From assembly GCA_022791915.1 (NCBI GenBank), contig JAAWAB010000007.1, forward strand, positions 1 to 64,000: a DNA stretch of 64,000 nt, written 5' to 3'. Numbering within the stretch: the stretch's first letter is position 1; each line of letters opens with the position of its first letter. This DNA is from Clostridia bacterium. Lineage in GTDB: Bacteria; Bacillota; Clostridia; Christensenellales; Pumilibacteraceae. Under the pieces are notes generated by a model, which worked only from the letters and a program-made list of their open reading frames with translations, did not search any database and was not told the DNA's origin. The position numbers and the translations under genes are program-made. Positions 8,316-15,465 of the stretch are shown here, in pieces.

Positions 8316-8552
8316 ATGGCAAAATTTTTGGGCGGATGCAAGCCGGGCGAGTGCGGCGTGGTGGTGCGCGTTGCGGGCGAAGGGAAGATTCGCCGCCGGT
8401 TGTTCGATATGGGCGTGACACCCGGGGCGACGTTTACGGTGCGCAAGGTTGCGCCGCTCGGCGACCCGATAGAAATTACGTTGCGCGGGTATGAACTTAC
8501 GCTTCGCAAGGCGGAAGGGGACTGCGTGGAGATACGGGAGGGCGAACAATGA
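8316..8552 (+). CDS. feoA: FeoA domain protein (second copy)
   Basis: A 78-residue FeoA protein, more conserved than the first copy: CGVVVRVAGEGKIRRRLFDMGVTPG followed by the GDPIEITLRGYELTLRKAE strand pair that is typical of the family. The ATG at 8316 is chosen over TTG at 8310 because GGGAGG lies 8 nt upstream. It overlaps feoB by 4 nt (ATGA), so this is the FeoA made in step with FeoB. Two tandem feoA genes are common in Firmicutes. Confidence 0.94.
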   Translation: MAKFLGGCKPGECGVVVRVAGEGKIRRRLFDMGVTPGATFTVRKVAPLGDPIEITLRGYELTLRKAEGDCVEIREGEQ

Positions 8553-10840
8553 AAACGTATGCACTTGCGGGGAATCCCAACTGCGGAAAAACGACGCTGT
8601 TCAATGCACTGACGGGCAGTACGGCACACGTGGGAAACTGGCCGGGCGTGACGGTAGACAAGCGGGAAGGAACGTACAAAAAGTTATCGACGCCCGTGGG
8701 CATTGTGGATTTGCCGGGCATTTATTCGTTGTCGCCGTATACGCCCGAAGAAGTGATTGCGCGCAATTACATATTGGACGGAGCGCCCGACGGGATTATC
8801 AACATTGTGGACGCGACGAATCTCGAACGCAATTTGTATTTAACCACCCAACTGTTGGAAACGGATGTGCCCGTGATTGTGGCGCTGAACATGATGGACG
8901 AAGTGGAAAAGGCGGGCGATACGATTGACGTGGCGGCGTTGGAAAAAGCGCTCGGCGTGCCCGTGGTGGCGATTTCCGCCGTGAACGGGAAAGGCATTGC
9001 GGCGCTGATGGAACGGGCGGCTGCGTTGCCGCAAACACGCAAGGGGAACACCGTGCTTTCGGGTGCCGTACGCAAGCCGATAGAAGAAGCGTTTGCCTAC
9101 TATGTGGATTGCGGCGTGGCAAGTCCGTTGTTTCATGCCGTAAAATTACTGGAAAACGATGAGTTGGAATGGGAACGGAAGGGCGCGCGGGAAATATCCG
9201 AACAAATTGCGGCGGGAAAAGATTGGGAAGCGGCGATTGCCGACGGGCGCTACACCTACATTGCCGAAAAACTTGCCTGTTTCAAAGAGAAAGCGCAGGC
9301 GGCGGAACAGGGGGTGCAGCTGACGAAGTCGGACAGAATCGACAAGGTACTCACGCACAGGGTTTGGGCGATTCCCGTTTTTATTGTGATACTGTTTGCG
9401 ATTTTCCACGTTACCTTTGCCGAAGATTTTCTGTACATAGGCGCTTGGGCGAGTTTGGGAAAGGGATTGCCCGCGCTTGCCGATTTGGGACTATCGGAAG
9501 GCATGGAAACCTTTGTGGGAATCTTTTACGACGGCAAGGTGTTTTCGCCGGGGGTGATACTGTTTAACGCGTTTGACACGCTGTTCGGATTGATTACGGA
9601 CGCCGTGGGCGGCGCAATCGGCGCCGAATGGTTGTTGGGGTTGGTGGCAGACGGAATTTTGGGCGGGTTGTTTGCCGTACTCGGATTTTTGCCGCAGATT
9701 CTGTTGCTGTTTCTATGGTTCTCCGTTTTGGAGGACAGCGGCTATATGGCGCGCATCGCGTTTGTGCTCGACCGCATTTTCCGCAAGTTCGGACTTTCGG
9801 GGCGTTCGTTTATGCCCATGATTATGGGGTTCGGGTGCAGTGTGCCCGCTATGGTGAACACGCGTACGCTTTGCGACCGAAACGAACGGACGGCGACCAT
9901 TCGCGTGATACCCTTTTTCTCGTGCGGAGCGAAGTTGCCCATTTTAACGGCGATTGCGGGCGGAATCGTGCAGCAATTCGCTGTGGGGAACGCCGACCTG
10001 ATTACATACGGCATGTATCTCTTGGGAATTGCGGCGGCGATTGTGAGCGTGTTGTTGATGCGTCATACCACCATGAAAGGGGAAGTTCCGCCCTTTATTA
10101 TGGAATTGCCCGCATATCACCGTCCGCGGTTTAAGAATCTGATTTTGCACCTGTGGGATAAAACAAAACATTTCGTAAAAAAGGCGTTTACCGTTATTTT
10201 TGCGTCTACCGTTATTATCTGGCTTTTTTCGCATTTGGATTTTTCGTGGCATTATCTTGCCGACGAGCAGATGAACAACTCCATACTTGCGTCGATGGGA
10301 AAACTCATTCAGCCTGTTTTTACGCCGCTCGGGTTTGGAGCGCAGATTGGGGAGTTCGGCTGGGTGTTCGCCGTTGCCGCTCTTACGGGGCTTGTGGCGA
10401 AGGAAAACGTGGTTGCCACGTTCGGCACGTTGGGCGCCTGTCTGCTTGCCGTGAAAGGGGATATTCTGGGCGGCATTACGGGCGACATGCTTGCCGCCGA
10501 CGAAGAAGGAATTACGTCGGCGGTTGCCATGATTCGGGCAACGGGAATATCTATTCCCGCGCTGATTGCGTTTATCGCCTTTAACATGACGACCGTGCCG
10601 TGTTTTGCGGCATGCGCTACGGCAAAGGCGGAGTTGCCCAAAGGCGAGTTTAAGCGGACGCTCCTATTTTGGATTGTGGCAAGCTATGTGGTGAGTGCCG
10701 CTGTGTATACCGTAGGAGCATGGTGGTGGACGATCTTCGTCTGGCTGGCGGCAAGTGCGGTTGCGGTAACGCTGATTGTGCTTTTTAACAAAGGAAAGTT
10801 GCCCAAAATAAGAAAGCGGACGAAAGGAGAAAACGTATGA
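8549..10840 (+). CDS. feoB: Ferrous iron transport protein FeoB
   Basis: A 763-residue inner-membrane Fe(II) transporter with an N-terminal G domain: G1 GNPNCGKTT (8-16), G3 DLPG (54-57), G4 NMMD (114-117), then a helical GDI-like region and a C-terminal membrane part with two Gate segments. The conserved Cys in MGFGCSVPA and FFSCGAKLPI is visible. It overlaps feoA2 upstream and the Cys-rich partner downstream, each by 4 nt, forming a tightly coupled operon. Regulation probably follows the Fur box at 8285. Confidence 0.98.
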   Translation: MKTYALAGNPNCGKTTLFNALTGSTAHVGNWPGVTVDKREGTYKKLSTPVGIVDLPGIYSLSPYTPEEVIARNYILDGAPDGIINIVDATNLERNLYLTTQLLETDVPVIVALNMMDEVEKAGDTIDVAALEKALGVPVVAISAVNGKGIAALMERAAALPQTRKGNTVLSGAVRKPIEEAFAYYVDCGVASPLFHAVKLLENDELEWERKGAREISEQIAAGKDWEAAIADGRYTYIAEKLACFKEKAQAAEQGVQLTKSDRIDKVLTHRVWAIPVFIVILFAIFHVTFAEDFLYIGAWASLGKGLPALADLGLSEGMETFVGIFYDGKVFSPGVILFNAFDTLFGLITDAVGGAIGAEWLLGLVADGILGGLFAVLGFLPQILLLFLWFSVLEDSGYMARIAFVLDRIFRKFGLSGRSFMPMIMGFGCSVPAMVNTRTLCDRNERTATIRVIPFFSCGAKLPILTAIAGGIVQQFAVGNADLITYGMYLLGIAAAIVSVLLMRHTTMKGEVPPFIMELPAYHRPRFKNLILHLWDKTKHFVKKAFTVIFASTVIIWLFSHLDFSWHYLADEQMNNSILASMGKLIQPVFTPLGFGAQIGEFGWVFAVAALTGLVAKENVVATFGTLGACLLAVKGDILGGITGDMLAADEEGITSAVAMIRATGISIPALIAFIAFNMTTVPCFAACATAKAELPKGEFKRTLLFWIVASYVVSAAVYTVGAWWWTIFVWLAASAVAVTLIVLFNKGKLPKIRKRTKGENV

Positions 10841-11070
10841 CGGCGGCGGAAATCATGATTTTGATAGCGGTATGCGTGGCGTTTGCGGGAGCGGTTGCCG
10901 CCATACTGTACCGCAAAATAACGCACAAAGGCGGTTGTTGCGATTGTTCGGCGTGCGACGGCGGTTGCGGGCAAAAGCGTGTATCGGAAAAAGAAACAAA
11001 GCCTGTTGCGGCGGCGTGCGACGGGCAATGCGAACACTGTGCGGCGTGCCGTTCGCACCAAGAGAAATAG
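10837..11070 (+). CDS. FeoB-associated Cys-rich membrane protein
   Basis: A 77-residue protein with one N-terminal transmembrane helix (about 5-24) and a Cys-rich tail: GGCCDCSACDGGC and later ACDGQCEHCAAC, 11 Cys in all. It matches the family that follows feoB in Firmicutes and may play the role that FeoC plays elsewhere, perhaps in iron-sulfur or Fe(II) handling near FeoB. ATGA overlap with feoB supports co-translation. Confidence 0.9.
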   Translation: MTAAEIMILIAVCVAFAGAVAAILYRKITHKGGCCDCSACDGGCGQKRVSEKETKPVAAACDGQCEHCAACRSHQEK

Positions 11071-11097
11071 CCTTTTATCTTTCCTGTATTTTTTATT

Positions 11098-11137
11098 GCA
11101 ACGGCAGACGTTCGGATATTCGGGCGTCTGTTGTTGC
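11098..11137 (+). other. Long hairpin after the feo operon
   Basis: GCAACGGCAGACG pairs with CGTCTGTTGTTGC (13 bp, two G-U pairs). No T run follows, so it may stabilise the 3' end of the feo message or be a weak terminator. Confidence 0.5.
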
Positions 11138-11178
11138 GTTCGGGCATAAAATGCAAAAGCGTTACGCAAGATAATGGT

Positions 11179-12324
11179 ATGAAAAAATGGATTTGCTTAT
11201 TGTTGTGTTTGGCGTGCGCACTGCCGTTTGCGGGTTGCTCGCATGAAAAACCGACGGAAACGCGGTTGTGGTTGATATCGCCCGAGAATGTGGCGGCGGA
11301 AGAAGAAATCACCGCCATGATAGGAGAGTACGACGGCGGAGTGTCGGTTTCGTTTGTTCCGTCCGACGAGATAGACGCGCGGTTACGTGCCGCCGCAGAA
11401 CGGGGCGACGCGCCCGACGTAATGATGTTATACGCCGACGCGATTGCCGACCTTGCCGAAGAAAAGCAACTGCTCGACCTTTCGGTGCGGTTATCGGTGA
11501 GCAAGGTGAAAAAGGACGATTTGTCCGAAAGCGCGCGTCGGGCGTGTTTGTATCAGGGAAAGCCGTGGGCGGTTCCGCTTTTTTGCGACGTGTATCTGCT
11601 GGCGAGCAATCGGGCGCTTGTGGCAACCGCGCCGCAGACCACAGAGCAGCTCAAAGCGGTATGCGCCGAGTTGGAGAAAAAAGGGATACAATCTTTCGAA
11701 AAGATGAATCCCGAGCGCAAGTCGTTATTATACGAGGCGGTGCTTGCCGAAAAGGGCGGCGCCATGCTCAACGCGCGCAAAACCAAACTGGAATTTACTT
11801 CGGAGAGCGGCAAAGCGGCAATGTGCGATTGCGTTGCCGTGCTTGAAAACGCATCGGACGAAAAGGACGCCATGGGTGCGGGAAAGGCGGCGTTTTCGGT
11901 GATGACCACGCTCGAACGGCGCGGTCAGGCGCAAAAGTATCCCGATGCGGAAATCGGGCTTGACCCGCTGTTCGGGCTGAATCGCTTACAGACCACGGCG
12001 CTTGCCGTAAATGCGAAAGCGCCCGACCAAAAAAAGGCGTTTGCCGTGCTCGAATTTTTACAGGGGAAAACCGAAAAACTTTCCTCGCTGTATAAAACGT
12101 ATCCCGCGAGCAAGGAAATTAAACCGTTACCGTCCGACGAGGACGCCGTGGTGCAGTTGGCGCAGGCGCGTCCCGCACCCGATTTGTGCGGGTATGATAC
12201 GCTTTTAACCACCTATCTGCCTGCGGCGATAGACAAAGCGGGCAAAGGAGTGGAAATCGGCACGGTGCTCGACGAGGCGGCACAGAGCGCGGCGCAAAAC
12301 ATCTGGAAAGGAAAAAGAGAATAA
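11179..12324 (+). CDS. Extracellular solute-binding lipoprotein (family 1 type)
   Basis: A 381-residue lipoprotein: a MKKW... signal peptide with lipobox FAGC at about residue 19, then an ABC-type sugar/oligosaccharide-binding fold (IDARLRAAAERGDAPDVMMLYADAIADLAE, later KPWAVPLFCD). No permease or ATPase genes are nearby, so it is an orphan or works with transport genes elsewhere. Upstream in-frame codons (from 11131) would destroy the signal peptide, so the ATG at 11179 is used; the ribosome site is weak. The ligand is unknown. Confidence 0.8.
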   Translation: MKKWICLLLCLACALPFAGCSHEKPTETRLWLISPENVAAEEEITAMIGEYDGGVSVSFVPSDEIDARLRAAAERGDAPDVMMLYADAIADLAEEKQLLDLSVRLSVSKVKKDDLSESARRACLYQGKPWAVPLFCDVYLLASNRALVATAPQTTEQLKAVCAELEKKGIQSFEKMNPERKSLLYEAVLAEKGGAMLNARKTKLEFTSESGKAAMCDCVAVLENASDEKDAMGAGKAAFSVMTTLERRGQAQKYPDAEIGLDPLFGLNRLQTTALAVNAKAPDQKKAFAVLEFLQGKTEKLSSLYKTYPASKEIKPLPSDEDAVVQLAQARPAPDLCGYDTLLTTYLPAAIDKAGKGVEIGTVLDEAAQSAAQNIWKGKRE

Positions 12325-12338
12325 CTTGCGGGTGAAAG

Positions 12339-12374
12339 AAAAGGTTTTCGGCAAGAGAGCGGAAAACCTTTTTT
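12339..12374 (+). terminator. Rho-independent terminator after the lipoprotein gene
   Basis: AAAAGGTTTTC / GAAAACCTTTT hairpin with 12 nt loop and a T run. Confidence 0.88.
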
Positions 12375-12419
12375 CGACGAATTTTTTACGTCGTGCGAAA
12401 GAAAGCGGCAACGTTGCGC

Positions 12420-12448
12420 TTGATAAATTCGGGCGGGTATGGTATACT
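12420..12448 (+). promoter_or_regulatory. Promoter with leaderless start for the flavoprotein gene
   Basis: TTGATA, 17 nt spacer, TATACT with TGG before it; ATG follows only 6 nt after the -10, so the transcript should begin at the start codon. No Shine-Dalgarno site is present. Confidence 0.75.
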
Positions 12449-12454
12449 TTTTGT

Positions 12455-13333
12455 ATGGAAAAGAGATTTGACGTTGGTATTGTGGGCGGCGGTCCCGCGG
12501 GGTTGAGCGCGGCAATTTATGCGGCGCGCAGCGGGGTGACAGTGGCGGTGATAGAGGCGCTCTACACGGGCGGTGTGGCGTCTACCACGCCGACGGTGGA
12601 AAACTATCCCGGTTTTGCGAGCATAGACGGCTTTACGCTTGCGCAGAAGATGCACGAGCATGCGCAGGCGTGCGGCGCGCAAATCGTGTATGCCAAAGCG
12701 GAGAAGATAGAGGACGGCGAAAAGAAAAGGGTGATGCTTTCGTCGGGCGAAACGCTGGTGTGCGGCGCGTTGGTGCTGGCACTCGGCAACGAACCGCGCA
12801 AGTTGGGCGTGGCGGGCGAAGCGGCGCTGTTGGGCGCGGGGGTGAGTTACTGCGCCACGTGTGACGGAAACTTTTTCCGCGGCAGGCGCGTTGCCGTGGC
12901 GGGCGGCGGGACGAATGCGGTGTCTGCCGCCGAGTATCTTGTGCCGCTTGCCGAGAAAGTGTACATGATTCACGGCGGCAAGATTCCCGACGTGGAAGGA
13001 ACGGAGAAGATGGAACATACCGAGATTATTGCGCTTTCGGGCAATCCGCTGCAATCGCTCACGCTCTCTTGTGCCGGCAAGACGCGCGACCTCGGCGTAG
13101 ACGGGTTGTTTGTTTCGTTGGGATACAAACCTGCGGTGGAACTTGTGCGCGAACTTGTGCGCACCGACGAGTACGGATACATTTTATGCGACGAGAAAAT
13201 GCAGACGAGCAAAGAAGGGATTTTTGCGGCGGGCGACGCGCGCAGTAAACCGTTGCGGCAGATTGTGACGGCGGCGTCGGACGGCGCGATTGCGGGACAG
13301 TTTGCGGCGGTATATGCGCGGCGGCACCGTTAG
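12455..13333 (+). CDS. Thioredoxin reductase-like FAD/NAD(P)H oxidoreductase
   Basis: A 292-residue two-Rossmann flavoprotein: FAD-binding GGGPAGLSAAIYAARSG near residue 10, redox-active CATC at about 133, NAD(P)-binding GGGTNAVSAAEYL, and the FAD-closing GDARSK near residue 260. This is the layout of low-molecular-weight thioredoxin reductase; reduction of a thioredoxin or glutaredoxin-like partner with NADPH is the likely reaction. It is slightly shorter than TrxB (about 310). No thioredoxin gene is adjacent. The ATG at 12455 fits the Rossmann fold and the leaderless promoter; 12326 would start inside a terminator. Confidence 0.85.
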   Translation: MEKRFDVGIVGGGPAGLSAAIYAARSGVTVAVIEALYTGGVASTTPTVENYPGFASIDGFTLAQKMHEHAQACGAQIVYAKAEKIEDGEKKRVMLSSGETLVCGALVLALGNEPRKLGVAGEAALLGAGVSYCATCDGNFFRGRRVAVAGGGTNAVSAAEYLVPLAEKVYMIHGGKIPDVEGTEKMEHTEIIALSGNPLQSLTLSCAGKTRDLGVDGLFVSLGYKPAVELVRELVRTDEYGYILCDEKMQTSKEGIFAAGDARSKPLRQIVTAASDGAIAGQFAAVYARRHR

Positions 13334-13409
13334 GGCGGATTTTGCGGGCGACGTATGAAAAAAAACTCGTAAACGCATACGCAAATCAGGTGCATTTTTC
13401 GGGTGAACG

Positions 13410-13418
13410 TGGTATAAT
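13410..13418 (+). promoter_or_regulatory. Extended -10 promoter of the corA leader
   Basis: TGG-TATAAT with only a weak -35. Predicted start near 13425, giving a leader of about 175 nt before corA. Confidence 0.65.
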
Positions 13419-13448
13419 GATAGTATAAAACAACACGGGAGGTAAGAA

Positions 13449-13511
13449 ATGGACGACTATCCGAGTCGACGATATCGTTATTTGTCTGCGCCTCCGTTTT
13501 TTGCAGTCTGA
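13449..13511 (+). CDS. Leader peptide upstream of corA (20 codons)
   Basis: A short ORF with a strong GGGAGG site 6 nt before ATG, encoding MDDYPSRRYR-YLSAPPFFAV. The acidic/proline N-terminus (MDDYP) followed by Arg-rich codons resembles the MgtL leader of enterobacterial mgtA, whose acidic and proline codons make ribosomes fall off at low magnesium; Salmonella corA also has a leader ORF. The CCTCC inside codons 15-16 is complementary to GGAGG of both its own and the corA ribosome site. Translation control of the magnesium transporter by this peptide is inference. Confidence 0.65.
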   Translation: MDDYPSRRYRYLSAPPFFAV

Positions 13512-13547
13512 ATTTTTCTGCGGGCTTTTTGGGAGAGAACGGGCGGC

Positions 13548-13583
13548 GCGGCTGTGTATACGGTTCGGGTCGCTTATTTTTTT
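13548..13583 (+). terminator. Attenuator-like hairpin before corA
   Basis: GCGGC (13548) can pair with GTCGC (13569), followed by a T-rich run TTATTTTTTT (13574-13583), just before the corA ribosome site. The stem is short with one G-U pair, so it may need extension by flanking pairs; it would allow premature termination in the leader. Confidence 0.45.
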
Positions 13584-13599
13584 CGGGAGGTACGCAATT

Positions 13600-14538
13600 A
13601 TGTTGGACGCATACAATATGCTCACGCAGAGCAGGGAGCTTAAAAAGTCGGACGGAATCGAAAAGGGATGCTGGATAAATCTCGAAAACCCGTCCGATCA
13701 GGAATTGGAAGAAGTGGCGCGCATTACGGGAGTGGGCGAAGATTTGCTCAAAGCCGCGCTCGACGAAGAAGAACGCGCCCGTATAGAAACGGACGACGGT
13801 AATACGCTGATTATCGTGGATATTCCCATTATAGACGACCGCAGCGATTGGTACGTGTATTCCACGCTACCCATGGGAATCATAACCACGCCCGAGTATT
13901 TTATTACGGTGTGTCTGCGCGATACCACCGTGCTCGGCGATTTTGTAAAAGGCAGGGTGCGCAATTTCGACGTCAACAAGCGCACGCGGTTCATTTATCA
14001 GATTTTGTACTTAAACGCCATAAAGTTTTTGCACTGCTTAAAACAGATTGACAAGACGAGCATGCGCGTGCAACAATCGTTGCACCGTTCGATGAAAAAT
14101 AAAGAGTTGATTCAGTTGCTCGATTTGGAAAAAGCGCTTGTGTATTTTTCTACGTCGCTCAATTCCAATCAGATAGTGATTGACCGTTTGCAGGCGATAA
14201 ACGCAATCAAGCACTACGAAGAGGACAACGACATTTTAGACGACGTTATCGTGGAAAACAAGCAGGCTATCGAAATGGCAACCATATACCGCGATATTAT
14301 GTCGGGAACCATGGACGCGTTTGCCAGCGTAATCAGCAACAACCAAAATATCGTTATGAAGTTTTTGGCGGCTATCACGATTATTTTAACCATACCTACC
14401 ATTGTGGCGTCTATTTGGGGCATGAACGTGGGTGTGCCGTTTGCGGGAACGGTGTGGGGATTCTGGGTGGTAATCGGAATCATTGTGGCGATTACCGTGC
14501 CCGTGCTGATTATCATGATAAAAAAGAAGATGTTTTAG
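13600..14538 (+). CDS. corA: CorA-family divalent cation (Mg2+) transporter
   Basis: A 312-residue CorA/MIT protein: an N-terminal cytoplasmic alpha/beta domain, long helical stalk (about 120-250), and two C-terminal transmembrane helices, the first ending in the pore signature GMN (in IWGMNVGVPF), then a basic end (IKKKMF). It forms a pentameric channel for Mg2+ (or Co2+/Ni2+). The ATG at 13600 has GGGAGG 9 nt upstream; the longer frame from 13501 overlaps the leader. Regulation through the leader ORF and attenuator is likely. Confidence 0.93.
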   Translation: MLDAYNMLTQSRELKKSDGIEKGCWINLENPSDQELEEVARITGVGEDLLKAALDEEERARIETDDGNTLIIVDIPIIDDRSDWYVYSTLPMGIITTPEYFITVCLRDTTVLGDFVKGRVRNFDVNKRTRFIYQILYLNAIKFLHCLKQIDKTSMRVQQSLHRSMKNKELIQLLDLEKALVYFSTSLNSNQIVIDRLQAINAIKHYEEDNDILDDVIVENKQAIEMATIYRDIMSGTMDAFASVISNNQNIVMKFLAAITIILTIPTIVASIWGMNVGVPFAGTVWGFWVVIGIIVAITVPVLIIMIKKKMF

Positions 14539-14567
14539 CTACGGCTATATACGGGAAGGGAAGAAAT

Positions 14568-14771
14568 ATGGCATTGATTGAATTTGTTTGCCCCAAGTGC
14601 GGATACGAAAGCGAAGAGTTGGTACGGTCGGACGGCGTATATCCGAATTGCCCGCAATGCGGCGAAAAACTGAAACAGAAACTGAACGGAAAGTGTTACA
14701 CGAATTGCGCGGGCAAGTCGGGCGGCGGATGCAGCGGCAACTGCTCGTGTTGCGGCGGGTGTCATAAATAA
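14568..14771 (+). CDS. Small zinc-ribbon protein
   Basis: A 67-residue protein with an FmdB-like zinc ribbon: EFVCPKCGYESEEL, then PNCPQCGEKL, and a Gly/Cys-rich tail with CSGNCSCCGGC. Function unknown; such proteins are often small regulators or metal-binding adaptors. GGGAAGG precedes the ATG. It lies 29 nt after corA and 45 nt before the nitroreductase gene, probably in one transcript. Confidence 0.75.
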   Translation: MALIEFVCPKCGYESEELVRSDGVYPNCPQCGEKLKQKLNGKCYTNCAGKSGGGCSGNCSCCGGCHK

Positions 14772-14816
14772 TTGCCGCACGCAATCGGTTTGTGAAACGG
14801 GAAAGGAGAAAGAACG

Positions 14817-15386
14817 ATGAACAATCAGGTAATGCGCAACATACTCGAACGGCGTTCGTGCCGCTCGTTCGATACGGAAAAGAAAGTATCCGAAAACGAC
14901 GTAACGGCGGTGCTCAAAGCGGGAGCGTATGCGCCCAGCGCCATGAACACGCAGAGTTGGCATTTTACGGCGGTTGTCAATTCCGAAAAGCTGACTTTGC
15001 TCAACGACGCCATGCTCGAATATATGGACCCTGCGGCGAGAGAACGCGCCGCGTCGCGTGCGGGCGGTAAGCGCGTCAGTCCCTTTTACAATGCGCCCGT
15101 GCTGATAATCGTATCGCTGGAAAAGGGCGTAAGCCCGTATCCCGAAGCCGATTGCGCCTGCGCGTTGCAAAACATGTTTTTGGCGGCAACTTCGCTGGGG
15201 TTGGGTACGTGTTGGATTAACCAGTTACGCGGCGCCGACGGCGAATCGGGCAAGGCGGGCGCTCTGCTTACGCAGTGGGGCATGCCGCAAAACCATGCGG
15301 TGTACGGTTGTTGCGCGCTCGGTTACGCCGACAAGGAAAGCCCCTTAAAGGACAGAGCGAGCGGCGTTGTGACGATTGTGCGATAA
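14817..15386 (+). CDS. Nitroreductase-family flavoprotein
   Basis: A 189-residue FMN-dependent NAD(P)H oxidoreductase: the family start ILERRSCRSFDTEKKVSE, then APSAMNTQSWHFTAV (FMN and substrate contacts), the LGTCWINQLRG segment and a final ALGYADKE loop. The physiological substrate cannot be told. AAAGGAG precedes the ATG, and a strong terminator follows. Confidence 0.9.
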   Translation: MNNQVMRNILERRSCRSFDTEKKVSENDVTAVLKAGAYAPSAMNTQSWHFTAVVNSEKLTLLNDAMLEYMDPAARERAASRAGGKRVSPFYNAPVLIIVSLEKGVSPYPEADCACALQNMFLAATSLGLGTCWINQLRGADGESGKAGALLTQWGMPQNHAVYGCCALGYADKESPLKDRASGVVTIVR

Positions 15387-15411
15387 AACGCGCGGCAATC
15401 AAGACGAAAAG

Positions 15412-15447
15412 AAAAACCTTCGCAAAAAGTACGTGCGAAGGTTTTTT
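15412..15447. terminator. Bidirectional terminator between nitroreductase and glnN
   Basis: AAAAACCTTCGC / GCGAAGGTTTTTT perfect stem, 11 nt loop. It serves both convergent genes. Confidence 0.95.
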
Positions 15448-15465
15448 GCTTTATGTAGGAATTTT

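Noticed and set aside
12326..12454. N-terminal extension of the flavoprotein
   Set aside because: It covers a terminator and the promoter; the Rossmann fold starts just after 12455.
13425..13600. M-box magnesium riboswitch before corA
   Set aside because: The conserved M-box core was not found in the leader; the short ORF with attenuator explains the region better.
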